Origin: Dermanyssus gallinae
Lineage: Eukaryota; Arthropoda; Arachnida; Mesostigmata; Dermanyssidae
Length of the DNA stretch: 64,000 nucleotides
Assembly (NCBI GenBank): GCA_003439945.1
Contig: QVRM01001106.1
Coordinates: 1-64,000 of the forward strand
Reading direction: 5' to 3'
The first letter of the stretch is position 1, and each line of letters begins with the position of its first letter. Below, one piece after another: positions 22,447 through 33,822 of this stretch. The notes beneath the pieces were generated by a model. That model had not been told where the DNA came from and did no database searches. It worked only from the letters and a program-made list of their open reading frames with translations. The position numbers and the translations under genes were made by a program.

Positions 22447-22599
<153 letters not shown>

Positions 22600-22872
22600 T
22601 AATTAATTATGTACAGGTATTCCAATTACTCACATAGAAATCGCATAATATCTACAAAATTGTCTGTACTATTGTAATCGTAATGTATCATAGGTTTGTT
22701 TGAGTGTTGGTGACCAACAATAAGCTTGGCGTTGCCTCTCTGTAACTCCCACGACACTCTCTACCAGAGGAATGCGATCTTAGCTTCGCTATGGTCACAA
22801 AGGACTTCTTCCCAAGCTCTTTTGTCAGTTTGAGTGCAAACACTAGGTCTTATATGTGTCGAAGAATATTAC

Positions 22873-22974
22873 GACCAATGCAAAGCGGTGTTTCTGAGGC
22901 AGATGACACATTTGGCTGTTTATCGAGGGAACGCGGCTTCTACTGTAGATGCTGACACGAAATTAACTGATTAG
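22873..22974 (+). pseudogene. RGN-type retroelement C-terminal remnant, copy 2
   Basis: Translates as DQCKAVFLRQMTHLAVYRGN followed by AASTVDAD, stopping at TAG 22972-22974. It aligns with the 9.7 kb remnant (FLRQMMSLAVCRGNVASIIGA) without gaps. A 37-bp trailer leads to (TAA)5 at 23012-23026, again placing a TAA tract just after the coding end in the same orientation. Upstream sequence is too decayed to read. Confidence 0.5.
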
Positions 22975-23446
22975 AAGGAAAACGTATATCACAGTTGTAG
23001 GAATTGATCACTAATAATAATAATAACATTAATTATTATCATCATCGTCAGCCCCAGTCCTTAATTTTATGTGTGCTTTAAAAATTGATGTTTTTTATTT
23101 CAACACATTAGCTCGCTTAAGTCTAGCTCTAACGATTGTGCATGAATATCCCCCCCCACACACTTACGCTTCTATTGGTTAATACAGGTGTTTTGTATTA
23201 TATTCGCGAATAGTAACAGTAATATTAGTATGTCGTAATAATATCAACAGAGACCACCAGGGACAGTAGCATATACTATTCATATTGTAACAACGGCTAT
23301 CATCAGGTCAGCAAGTACCTAGTATTACGTAGTAATAACAACGAGGCGAAGTTTGTCATTGGTAAGTAAACGAGAGTAGTGGTGGAAGAACGCGTAGCGC
23401 AAAAAAAACGTCATGTCAAAAACATTTCAGTTATTATCAAGCGCCG

Positions 23447-23542
23447 CAACAACAAGAACAAGAACAACAACAACAACAACAACAACAAGAACAACGACAA
23501 CAACAACAACAACAGCAACAACAATGACAACAACAACAATGA
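23447..23542. repeat. (CAA)n-rich triplet tract
   Basis: Interrupted CAA array with AGA, CGA and CAG units, spanning poly-Thr/Asn frames. Not a gene. Confidence 0.9.
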
Positions 23543-23915
23543 CATCAGTACTAACCCACGTAACGGCACCAGCGGCCATGGGTATAACAGCAAAAACAGT
23601 GGCGACCACAGCAGCGCAAAGCGAGGCTGCTAACAAGCGCCCCCCGCCAATAGCAAAGTTTCGCGCGCACAAGCATGCAAAAGATTATAAAGCGAACGCT
23701 CTATCGAAGTGCGTGGGGGTCTCGTTATGGGCGAACATCGGATGAGGCGAGGACAACGCGAAAAAGACCGTGTGTGAAGATCGCGACGAAAACAACAGTG
23801 ACGATGACGACGACGATGAAGATGAAGCTCTCAAGTGATGTTGATCACCACGAGAGATGGTTTGCTCGTCCGATAGTGGCAAATTGCAGGGAAACAACAC
23901 CCGATTTGTGTTTGG

Positions 23916-23961
<46 letters not shown>

Positions 23962-24294
23962 TTTAATCTTCAATCTATCCATTAATCTAACACTCTGTTG
24001 CTTTTTTGGTCAGTAACGACAGATTGCAGCTAACAAGAGCACAGCGCCGAACCAGTGGACAAATGTTCGCGCCCACTCGCACCGCAGGCATGCGCGGACG
24101 CTGTAACGTTGTGACCGAGTCGGCAGTTCGACCAACACGGTGTCTGTTGTGTACTGTCCAACGACGACCACTCCTGCTATGATGCCGCCGCTCACCACTA
24201 GTACTGATATTGGTAGCATTACGCAACCACTACGCCTTCCGCAATTAACAACAGCAACGTTACAAGCGTAGACCGCCTAACTACCTAGCGCTCT

Positions 24295-24334
<40 letters not shown>

Positions 24335-25111
24335 ACAATCAGGTCGATCTCGAGGTATGCAGAGTAAAACAACTTAGACGAATTTGGCGACCTGTACAAA
24401 TTTAGACGCCCAACAAGGATTGTTTATATTTCTTAAAACTTATTATTTTTATTATTACTCTTATTAAAACTAACTACACATATGCGCTTATGTATTGACA
24501 GCAATGTGTAAGAATTTTTACTTGTTTATATATATATATATATAAGAATTTTCTAAGGTAAATTTGGTGTTTTACAAATCGTAGATCATAGTTACATAGC
24601 TTCATATGCAAATTTCGTATTTCTTAAATAATATAGGCTAGACTAAGTAAGTGTAAACTTGGTTAAGCGTGAACAAATGCTACACAACGTTCGTATGCTT
24701 CCACTATCGGTTCGCTGTTCCTTCAACTTGGTATACCAAAGGTCGCCCATGGTGATTCTTCAAAAGGTCAAGCATGAATCTCTCGACACTGTGACTTTTT
24801 TTTTTCTGTCTTGCCAGCATGAAGGCGTAAATACCAGTATCGAGATCGTTCATCACTTCGTCAACAACGCCTCGTTTCGCGTTTGATTTACCTGGTGGAT
24901 GCACCAATAAGCTCAAAGCCAAATCTCAAAAAGGCAACAACGTACCTGTCAACGCAGTCGATTACAATGATAACGGTATAGGCTCCACTTGCTCCTCCTT
25001 GAACCTCGCAGCATTGCACAGGCAGCGCACAGGGTCATTAGTAATCAAAGTCGCATAAGCATGGCGTATGCCTAAAACCCCAATAAACAAATACATTTTT
25101 TTAAAAATTAA
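23543..25111. other. no recognised gene; contains two long (TA)n arrays
   Basis: TA arrays lie at 23916-23960 and 24298-24332, with a shorter one at 24527-24543. GAC/GAT triplets at 23799-23830 could encode an acidic run but a stop follows at once. Frames of 60-75 codons (24010-24219, 24704-24922, minus) lack recognisable domains. Confidence 0.4.
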
Positions 25112-25177
25112 TTCTATTTCTATGTTGACATATAGTAGTAAATAAATAATTTACTATATGCCAACATAGAAATAGAA
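25112..25177. other. near-perfect hairpin, 26-bp stem and 14-nt loop
   Basis: Left arm 25112-25137 (TTCTATTTCTATGTTGACAT then ATAGTA) and right arm 25152-25177 are reverse complements at 25 of 26 positions. The loop is AT-rich (25138-25151). Size and pairing resemble a microRNA precursor or the fusion of two short inverted repeats of a tiny transposon. I see neither a promoter nor conservation evidence, so function is open. Confidence 0.8.
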
Positions 25178-25631
25178 ACCTGGGCTACCCGTGTGTTCTC
25201 GTGTTACGTCTCCATACACTCCTCTCTCACGCCATACACGCTCTTTTTTCCGAAATAGAGACGTTTAGTATTCAATTGTCTTTTAGCAGGCAATAAAGAA
25301 GGGACACGAGCGCTACGAAAATGCGATTGTCAACGACACATCGTCTGTCTCGCACACGATGCCGCCTTCACCGAAGCGCTCGACGAGAGGCCAAGGGCCG
25401 CATCGTAGTGGTGGGGGTTGTAGTAGTAGTAGTAGTAGTAGTAATAGTAGTAATAGTTGGAGGGGGGAGCGTCTCCTATTATTCGTAGTATTCATTACTG
25501 ATTGAGCCATAGCCAATCAGCTATGAGCCGTTGAGCTCGTCGCCATGTTCGGCGGGCGGGTGTAACACGCGGCGTGGTACTGCGGACCGTACTCATTAAT
25601 ATTAATAAACGCGCTGTCATGAGGCAACGCA

Positions 25632-25664
<33 letters not shown>

Positions 25665-26367
25665 CGACGACAACTCCCAAATCACTTCGGACAGCAACGG
25701 CTACAACAACAGCATTAGACAGGCAATAAAAGCGTCGTCAACGCAGACCTAGACCGCCTACCGCAGAGACCAAGACAAGCAATAAGCATGACCATCTGAC
25801 AAGAGCAAACGACATTGACAAGTATGATGTTGATAATAACAACAACACCAGCAGCAGCAGCAACAACAACAAAGCAAGATGATTTACTCGTGTTTTCAGA
25901 ACTTCGAGCGAGTACGATTCTAACATTTATAGTATTTGATTTGGGTGTTGTTATAACATCCAACTCGGATGTGACGTATGTTAGAGGAGCCATGACAGAA
26001 TAATCGCGCATTCCTTCAGCTGGGTTACAACAAATCGCAGAAAGTTTCTCGCTTCTATTGGAGCCAGTACGCAGCTGTCGCTTTATTTAGGTCGAAATAT
26101 TGTGTGCTTGTGACAGTTAAAAGAAAGAGTTTTACATATTTATTATACAAATATATACAAATTATATAATATGTAATAAAAATGGCTCTGCCCCGCCAGC
26201 GCGACCGATCACAGAAGGCTATGAGTGTTATCAACAATTATGCGTCTCATGCGTTAACAAAAAAAAGCGTTAATTGTTACTCCTCCAATATCTAAAATAC
26301 TGTCCCTATAAGCTTTAAGTATCAAGCCAAAATGAAAGCGATTCATCGTATTGCATTTCCCTATTGG
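25178..26367. other. no recognised gene; includes (TAG)n and (CAA)n triplets
   Basis: TAG/TAA-type triplets at about 25420-25455, a (CAA)11 array at 25633-25666, and CAG/CAA triplets at 25845-25872. All frames crossing them are low-complexity. The remaining sequence is AT-rich. Confidence 0.45.
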
Positions 26368-26486
26368 TGCTATGTATTGTACAATGATTGGCTTGTTCCT
26401 ATAGAGAACGTGTTATGTATTATATAATGATTAGCTTGTTCCTATAGAGAACGTGTTATGTATTATACAATGATTAGCTTGTTCCT
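26368..26486 (+). repeat. 43-bp tandem repeat, about 2.8 copies
   Basis: The unit begins TGATTAGCTTGTTCCTATAG and ends TGTTATGTATTATACAA. Full copies lie at 26385-26427 and 26428-26470, with partial units before (26368-26384) and after (26471-26486). The copies differ at only a few positions. The last unit breaks into a GA microsatellite. Confidence 0.9.

Positions 26487-26515
<29 letters not shown>
26487..26515. repeat. (GA)n microsatellite
   Basis: About 14 GA units, starting inside the last partial copy of the 43-bp tandem repeat. Confidence 0.92.
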
Positions 26516-26517
<2 letters not shown>

Positions 26518-27410
26518 CAATAGTGAAGAACGTAATTTGGTGAGAGCCCTCTCGAAAGCGGGACAACACTTGTTGGGACGAAGCTGCACTCGAAGCGTCT
26601 GCAGTGCCTCCCTCGCACACTTGGTGGTCATTTGTCTAATTACTTCTGGGTCTTCTCTCACGAAACGATGCGGTTCTAAGGGTAACCAATTGCAAACAGC
26701 CGCGCAGCCTCTCGCGTGCCGTGTTTTATGTTTTAGCCACACGTGTATAGTGCGTAGAAGATATTGATTGATTGATTGATTGATGCTACTCCGTGACTAG
26801 AGTTAAGCTGTTCGGCGTAACAGCCCGCTTTCGACAGCGCAGTTTCTGGCGTTTCGGCGGCGCTTGGCTGAGGATGGAATACAAACATAGCCATCGGTGA
26901 CGTCTCAACTCGACAAAGACACATACGACGGACGCCACACGTCCTTATGGCGCCTGTGCTAGATATACAGCGACCAGGGGATCGGGGGCATGGCGACGAT
27001 CTCCTGTTACACGGCACCGGTTTGAAAACGTGTTTGTTTATGAGTTATTATTTGTACTCGCAGTGTTGTACCCGCACACTCGATACCAGGTACGCCAGGT
27101 GCTTTCGAGTGTGCCGGTGTTCGGCCGCGTTTGTAGAGTACAGATACACGATGTAGGTAGCAGCACTAATACGCGTGGCAAACGTATGTTAAGCTGTTAG
27201 ACAGTGTTTGCGCACATCACAATTCGACACAGCAGTGCAGCAATACCCGATTGCAAGCAAGCGAGCGAACCTGTGATTGCCTATCTAGGGAAATATAGGG
27301 ATATACGAAATAGGGGGGAGCCCCTACTTCGGAATAGCTGTCCTTCGGTTCGCCATCGTTCAACGCGTGCTTTCTGATTTGTGCGTTTCGTAACGATTTC
27401 GTGGTGGACA
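26516..27410. other. no recognised gene; one ordinary-looking minus-strand frame
   Basis: A minus-strand frame, 26485-26742, has normal amino-acid composition in its central part (PHRFVREDPEVIRQMTTK) and could be a fragment of coding sequence, but it ends in repeat-encoded Ser/Leu and I cannot identify it. (TGAT)5 lies at 26764-26784. Other frames lack domains. Confidence 0.35.
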
Positions 27411-27531
<121 letters not shown>

Positions 27532-27730
27532 GTTTTCTTGGCTGTAGGCTTATTCTTCAAGCTAGGAAACGGCAGCTCATCTTCTGATACAAGAACCTCT
27601 CAATAAATCTTAGCGTTCTAAGCTGACGTGGAAGATGACGTCGCAATTAAATATACCGCTCTGTCAAAATTTGTACTATCATTGCGCTAATTATACAGAT
27701 GTTGTCTATGCTCAATAATACTAGTGGAAA

Positions 27731-27815
27731 GTACAGGCTAACACGAGGGCACCCCCCCGGTATATATCTTAATATATTCACATATACACATTGTATGCCT
27801 CAAGACAACGTTACA

Positions 27816-27816
<1 letters not shown>
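27731..27816 (+). repeat. dispersed repeat X, copy 1
   Basis: Nearly identical to 29427-29522: GTACAGGCTAACACGAGGGC, a C run, GGTATATATCTTAATATATT, then TTGTATGCCTCAAGACAACG and TTACAA. The C run is 7 here and 16 in the other copy. A long (TTA)n array starts exactly where the match ends. Confidence 0.9.
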
Positions 27817-27871
<55 letters not shown>

Positions 27872-27935
27872 CATTATTATCATCATTATTATTATTATTA
27901 TTATTACTATTATTATTATTACTATTATTATTATA
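27816..27935. repeat. (TTA)n microsatellite, about 38 units
   Basis: AAT-class array with TCA and CTA interruptions, attached to the end of dispersed repeat X. The second copy of X has no such array. Confidence 0.94.
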
Positions 27936-28010
27936 TCAAGGCGTATAGTATAATGTTGCACAAGCTGGTTAATGTTGTCATGTTAGATGCAAACAATGCG
28001 GCCGGTGTCC

Positions 28011-28219
28011 TTTTTTTTTTTTTTTTTTTTTTATTTCCCGTAAGGCAATTGCCCGTGTACGGATTTTTCATGTCATGGCTAAGTTTACTCCACTCCGGCA
28101 TTTACCTTGTCTAAATTGGAAACCATGCAAACCAATTTAAGAGTGGCCGGTCTGGGTCTCGAACCCAGTCCTCCCGAATGCAAGGCAAAGGCTTTGCCAC
28201 TAAGCCACCTTGCTCGGCT
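28011..28219 (-). mobile_element. tRNA-derived SINE, copy 2, with 22-bp poly(A) tail
   Basis: Best-preserved head of the three copies. On the minus strand it starts GCCGAGCAAGGTGGCTTAGT (box A), then GGCAAAGCCTTTGCCTTGCA, then GGGTTCGAGACCC (box B). The head resembles a tRNA-Ala(UGC): the TTGCA segment sits where an anticodon loop would be, and TGC would be the anticodon; this identity is inferred. The body matches copies 1 and 3. The tail ends GCAATTGCCTTACGGGAAAT followed by about 22 A (28011-28032), typical of LINE-mobilised insertion. Confidence 0.9.
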
Positions 28220-28548
28220 CCTAGGCCTAATCTACGTGTAGCTACGTATTTATATCTAAGCGCTTAATAAGGTTCCCGCCTATGGCCACATACATGGAAA
28301 AGTAGGTTAAAGACTTCCTAACATTGAGTCAAGCAGAAGTGAGTTCTGAAAGATTCTTAAGGTAAATTTGGAAAATGGTTTTAATTCTAGTCGTATATAC
28401 CACTTATTTCTGCAATATTGTCCCAACGCATTTTTAATGATTTTATCATTACTGTTCCATCAATCTAACTTTCTCGTCTCGGAGATTTCTAACGTGAGCA
28501 GAAGAGATGACTGCCTGAACGAGCAAGGTCAGGCTTACACGGTGGGCA

Positions 28549-28638
28549 AAATATCCCATTGAAAATGCAGAAATGTCCCATTGAAAATGCAGAAATGTCC
28601 CATTGAAAATGCGGCAATTTCTCATTGAAATTGCGGCA
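28549..28638 (+). repeat. 22-bp tandem repeat, about four copies
   Basis: Unit ATGTCCCATTGAAAATGCAG plus AA. Four consecutive units with increasing divergence towards the right end (CCCATTGAAAATGC, then CTCATTGAAATTGC). Confidence 0.9.
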
Positions 28639-29426
28639 GTTCACCACAAATGAACGTATGCAGGTGGGCGTTGCCCTGGTAGAATATGATCTGTCTACGA
28701 TTGCGCTTGTTGTTCAGGACGCTTTTCGAGAGGACGGCTTGCTTAAAACGTGTGGATTAACTGGCAGTATTGTTCATTGCTACTCGGTTCATTTCGTAAG
28801 CAGAAGCTCCTAGTACACGACGCTGTTCCAATTCCAACTACCAGAAACACAGCATTAACTCTTCGAGGTTCGAGGCAAGTCTGCTTTCGCAAAGCTGTTA
28901 GGTTTGGTGCCTTAATTAGACGTTGATTTTGTGCGAGTGACGCGAATCTTCAGTTACGCGCGGTACGATCCGCGTTTCTCATCGTCGGCAATCAAATTTT
29001 ATCTCTGCCTTTGTCAGCGAGAAGAGTGCAGAATAGGCTAACGATTTCGACGTGCGTGGTGGATTAAATCGTGCTCGCCTAGCGGTAGATTTCGGTGTTT
29101 TCGCATATATGTCTTGGTAAGCAGCTGTTGCTAACGAACCTCATTTGCGGGCTTTAAAGCGCAGTTTGTGTACAGAAATGCCACCACACGTGTACATAGG
29201 GGGAACTAAAAGTTTGTCATGCGACAGCTGCCTCTAGCAGCTCGGTAGCGGAGGACGTGACTGCAATTTTAGAGAGACGTAAGAACGCATTTGGGGGTTA
29301 GGGGCGATATTTCTCACCCAATCCCGACCGGAAGTTTACTTACAGGGTCTGGCAGCCATAGTTTAAGCCTATGGCCGTATATTTATATGCCAGTATTTCT
29401 TTGAAACGACAACTTATTACAAATAA
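28639..29426. other. no recognised gene
   Basis: Mixed sequence without clear frames, repeats or transposon ends that I can recognise. Confidence 0.4.
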
Positions 29427-29522
29427 GTACAGGCTAATACGAGGGCACCCCCCCCCCCCCCCCGGTATATATCTTAATATATTCTCATAAACACATTGTA
29501 TGCCTCAAGACAACGTTACAAA
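29427..29522 (+). repeat. dispersed repeat X, copy 2
   Basis: Same orientation as the copy at 27731-27816, differing at few positions apart from a C run of 16 against 7. No triplet array follows it here. Confidence 0.9.
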
Positions 29523-29604
29523 TAGACACGGACTTATGTTCAGCAAAGGCCTTACTAGACACTTCCCCTTATTCTCTTATTCCCTTATTACATATAAATA
29601 TATA

Positions 29605-29613
29605 TAGGCGTTT

Positions 29614-29689
<76 letters not shown>

Positions 29690-29700
29690 GGCGTTTTGTA
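29605..29700. repeat. (TA)n array flanked by a 13-bp direct repeat
   Basis: TA repeat at 29618-29687 lies between two identical copies of TAGGCGTTTTGTA (29605-29617 and 29688-29700). The arrangement suggests duplication of a short flank with the array. Confidence 0.85.
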
Positions 29701-30504
29701 TTCTACGCACACATACATAATTGTATATAATAATATAAATATATAAGGAAAACTACGGGGCACATGGATAGATATTTAGCATGTACGTATGACAAATATT
29801 TCACGTAACAAATACCCGCCATTCATCTGCAAGAAAAATACTGTTATACATCTTCATTTAAATCCTCTCTAAATAAGGTCACTTTCCTAGTTGGAGAATT
29901 CATAATATAGTCTACTATTATTATGATGAGCACATAAAACCTACATCGAACCACCAAGAGGAGTTTTTTCATATTTTGCTCACGGCGGATGCGTCTCATT
30001 TATGCTTTATGTCACCTTTGTCTTGCACATTAGCAAATACCTGTAGCCTAAGATCAGGTTTTTCGATTATGCTGATGGCCTAAAGCTGCACCCCCGTACA
30101 ATAACAATACTGCACTGAGTGGAAAACAAACATATGAAATCCGATAAAATTCGATGTATGTATACGTATGAGTTGCTTCTTTAATGTATTTGTTTAGCCT
30201 GTCTCTGTTTTCTACACCATTTGATTGCATTCTTGGTACATATACGTGTAAGTAATATATAGTGCTAGTATGTAATATCAACGCCAAGCGGGAATGTAGC
30301 TCGTACAATAAACAAATTTTAGGTCAATTTTGATCGGATCGTAACTCTAATAAAAAAAAAACCGAATGAAGTTCGTTGACTTGCTGCTCTGGTAGGTGAG
30401 AAAGTGTCGAGCAGGCGGGTTTACGGCGGTTTTAGGCGGAGTTTAAGTTGCGTAGCTTGTTGAAGCTCACAGAGGTTTGTGCGCTTCAGGCATTCGAACT
30501 TCAT
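29701..30504. other. no recognised gene
   Basis: AT-rich sequence; an A run lies at 30353-30361. No credible frame. Confidence 0.4.
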
Positions 30505-30672
30505 TTGAGCGGGTCTCTCGGGAGAGTGGTCGAGACGAGGAGCCGAGGGAGGGGGGAGAGGGTGGGGAGCAGTCGGGCCCTCATGGTCTCGACGCACTCT
30601 CACCGGACGGATTACAAAATGGCATTCCCCTATCCAACCGCAGGTAGACATGCGGGATGGTAGTCAGGAATC
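30505..30672 (+). mobile_element. R1-like element fragment (C-terminal end and start of 3' UTR)
   Basis: 168 bp matching 59665-59832 at most positions: TTGAGCGGGTCTCTCGGGAG, AGTGGTC-AGACGAGGAGCCG, CCTCATGGTCTCGACGCAC, GACGGATTACAAAATGGCAT and ACCGCAGGTAGACATGCGGG. In the 59 kb element this covers the last codons of the polyprotein and the first part of the 3' UTR. Both borders are abrupt and there is no poly(A), so it is an internal remnant. Confidence 0.85.
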
Positions 30673-31795
30673 GAATTCGTTTAGCGTAGCCAAGCCGTCA
30701 CGAAAATGGTGAAGGCAATCCTCGATCGTGAAAACGCGATTTTCATGCACAATCGTGGTACAATCATTGCTCGTTGCTAAGATAGCTCGATGCTTTGACA
30801 TTAGTCGAACGAGTGTGTGCAATCGAACTATGCAGAAACGTCGGGATCGTCGATCGCGCGATCAAATGCTTGAAAAAGTGTGTGACCCCAAAAAAAGACT
30901 GACTCGAATGAAAATGTGTGTGTGTACATAAAGGAGGTCTGCTGTATGTATCCAAACCATAAACTATTTTGAAAACGTCGTACATCTTGCTTGCATGACA
31001 GTTTTAACTCTAAGTTAGGCCCGATCTGTACAATGTGGGGTGCTCGCAAAACGAAAAAAGGAAAAACCACCAGACTGTCACACATGTCACAAGGTACGGC
31101 TCCTCAAGGTGATCACAGAAAGGCTCTCGGTTTCTCAGATGCGTCAATTTTGTTTCTCCACACTCCCATTCAGATTTTTTCAAAAGGGCTTGGTCGAAAA
31201 ATAGAGTTTTATCACATAATTTTTCGCACGCAATTGTCTTCGCGACTTGACATGTGATCGTTGCCGCTTTCCGCAAAGGCAAATTCTCTCCTTTTCTGTT
31301 TCGTTTCACGTCGGTTTTCGGCGCTTGGGCTGGCGACAACATCGGCCCCACATCTGCTGCGTTTTCCCGCCGCAATCTCAAAAGTATCATCACCCAAAGT
31401 CAACCATTGCCGTCGAAGCAGCAACAGCAACAGCGGAAGGCAGTTGGCTCTGGCGACTGCATTTCTTTACCCGACGCTTCGCATCGTTCTCGCGGGAGGG
31501 CGCGCGTTCAAGTTTGAACTCAACGTTTAGTTTTTGCTTCTTCGCTGCTCTCGCTTGTCGGAGAAACTTTTTCCTATTGCAGTTGCGAGCGTCGAGTCGT
31601 TTTCTTAGACTCTGAGTTGACGGGCCGATATGTTTCGTTGTCTCTTTTGGATGTCGCCAATTTATATTGCAGCTTTTTATGTTTACTTTCTGCGTCTCCA
31701 ATAACCGATAGAAAAGGCATCTCGTCCTCGCGTTTTGTCGTTGCTTCAACAGTTTGCTCTCCGCAGATCCTTTATGAACTGATATATATATATAG

Positions 31796-31829
<34 letters not shown>

Positions 31830-33719
31830 GGAGAGATGGAGAGAGATGATACGAAGACAGCAGAGTGTGGCATTAACTCTATTAAGCGTGCTTATACAGC
31901 CTACAATCATTTGGCAAGTATCAATAACAAGAAAGTATGTCCTTTTGCAAACCTACATTATATTTGGTTGTAGAATAGGCCATATCTTAGTTCTGAAAAG
32001 GGCATATGTCTACACCCATAATGCCCAAATAAGCATAGGAATTCTCATGAGAGGAATGAATAACCGCGTTATAGGTGGCCTAACCACGCTGAATCACGAA
32101 GAAGTTCGCCCATTGCGTATGAGATGCGCTGACAAAGAATCGTGCTCAGCAAGCGCAATCGATACTAATGGAACGGCAATGTTTCTTCCTACTGTTCCAT
32201 TCTTTGTGGATGGGCGGAATCTAAGAGTTTTGTCAAAAGGTCGATATGTCTAGGCGGAAACCTATTTTTGAAACTTTGGCAAGACATAGTCCCTATTCGT
32301 AGGTTGGTTTTTCTAAGCTAGAGAAAACATTTCATTTACAAAACATTTTGCCGACATTAAGAGCTCTAATAAACTTAAGCTTTGTATTCTGCACCAAAGG
32401 TGACTTAAGAATCTGTCCGCATCCTTTCACGAAGTTGAGTACATGACGTAGAGTTTAGCCACCGTGGCCGAAAACCAGACACCTGTAGCAAGCAATAACA
32501 TAACCAAAACGCGTAAAGTTGACCGAGAGGCATACTGCACCTGATAAGTTAAAAAATAAAAAGGACGTCTTAAGGAGCGAGAAGTGTTGTTATTTATAAA
32601 GGAGCCGTCAGGTTCTTAGAACGACATAAGCAGGGCCAGGTTTTAAGAAGTAGTCCGCTATGGAGTTACAGTATCCTTTGTTCCCGCTGGTTCGGATACA
32701 ACATGCTATGCTACATGCCAGCATATGTCTGGAACTACCATGATATCTGGGTCGTCCAGAAGCAATGCATTACGTATCATGCGCTTTAATAAGCGCTTCT
32801 GCTCACTTGCGAACAATAGGAGCCTTGACGAACGAATAAATACAGTGTGCCCTTGTCAACAAAACAAGGTTACTTTCCCACACGATATTCTCAATATCTC
32901 CAAGTGCAGTCGCTTCACCGGGATAGCAAATATTGCAACCAAGATATAAGCGTACACGTTATTCATCGCATAATAGGTTATGGGCAAACATCAGTTTACG
33001 GTGCTGACATGCATTTAGAAGTACATACAAGTAGCCTTGCATACATATTTAGAAGTACATGATAGTGTCCGGAAAATAAGCACCGGAAAGTAGTGCTAAA
33101 TAAAGCAGCGGAAAGTAGTGCTAACGGTCTGGAATGAAACCTTCACGAATTCAGATATGTACTGAGCAACGTTAAAATTCGCTACTACATACACCCTAAA
33201 GTCACGCGAAAAGTTGTTAAGTTGGTGAAAAGTGTTCGGCTATTCTATATTTAAACCTATTTGCGCCATATTTAAGTTGACCCGGGAACGTAGGATCTTC
33301 TTATCGATTCACTACCAGACCATTCTATCGATAGCTGACTGGTATACAGTTCAGTACCATATATAGTAACAATCAGACATGAGAAAGGCTGACAGACGGG
33401 GGCGCTTATTCCAAGAGCTGACATCAAGCGCAAGAAGTTGGGGTTCATCATGGTGCCAAGCTGGCGGGAGGGCAGGGCTTGGAGCCAGCCCCTGCTGAAG
33501 GGATGTTAAGCTGCTAGAAAGACGGCACGTTTTCTTGTTGATGTTATGCTATTATTAATTTCTCGTGCGGACTTCTTAGGGGTGTAAGCGTCAAGAAGAT
33601 GTTGGCTCACCTACTCTCTCAGAGGGCCGGCATCAAAATGACTCCTGACAGTCGTATCTGCCACTATAGTTGTCCTTTTTAGTCTTATCGTTACAGCCTC
33701 GTCAATAAGTGACTCCGTT
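30673..33719. other. about 3 kb with no recognised gene; GC-richer patch at 31.25-31.75 kb
   Basis: Overlapping frames of 85-127 codons on both strands at 31010-31749 reflect a patch with few stop codons. None shows a domain, and choosing a strand is not possible. An interrupted (TA)n lies at 31782-31828. A plus-strand frame of 135 codons (31846-32253) is unrecognised. Confidence 0.35.
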
Positions 33720-33721
33720 AG

Positions 33722-33822
33722 AGAGCCAAATTGAGTCAAGCATGCTCAATTGAGCTGCACCTGCACCTGTGGATCTAGGTGCAGGTGCAGCGTAGCACAC
33801 TGCACCTAGATCCGTGGCTCTT
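33722..33822. other. cluster of mutually exclusive perfect hairpins
   Basis: Arm A (33754-33768, GCTGCACCTGCACCT) pairs perfectly with 33777-33791 around an 8-nt loop. The segment 33771-33784 (GGATCTAGGTGCAG) can instead pair perfectly with 33800-33813. The two structures overlap and cannot form together. Outer arms AGAGCCA (33723-33729) and TGGCTCT (33815-33821) can close the whole unit. AAGTGACT-CGT occurs on both flanks (about 33707 and 33844). No gene or promoter is visible, so any regulatory role is speculation. Confidence 0.8.

Noticed and set aside
31010..31749. Overlapping 85-127-codon frames on both strands as a compact gene cluster
   Set aside because: Mutually overlapping frames in a stop-poor, GC-richer patch; no domain on any strand.
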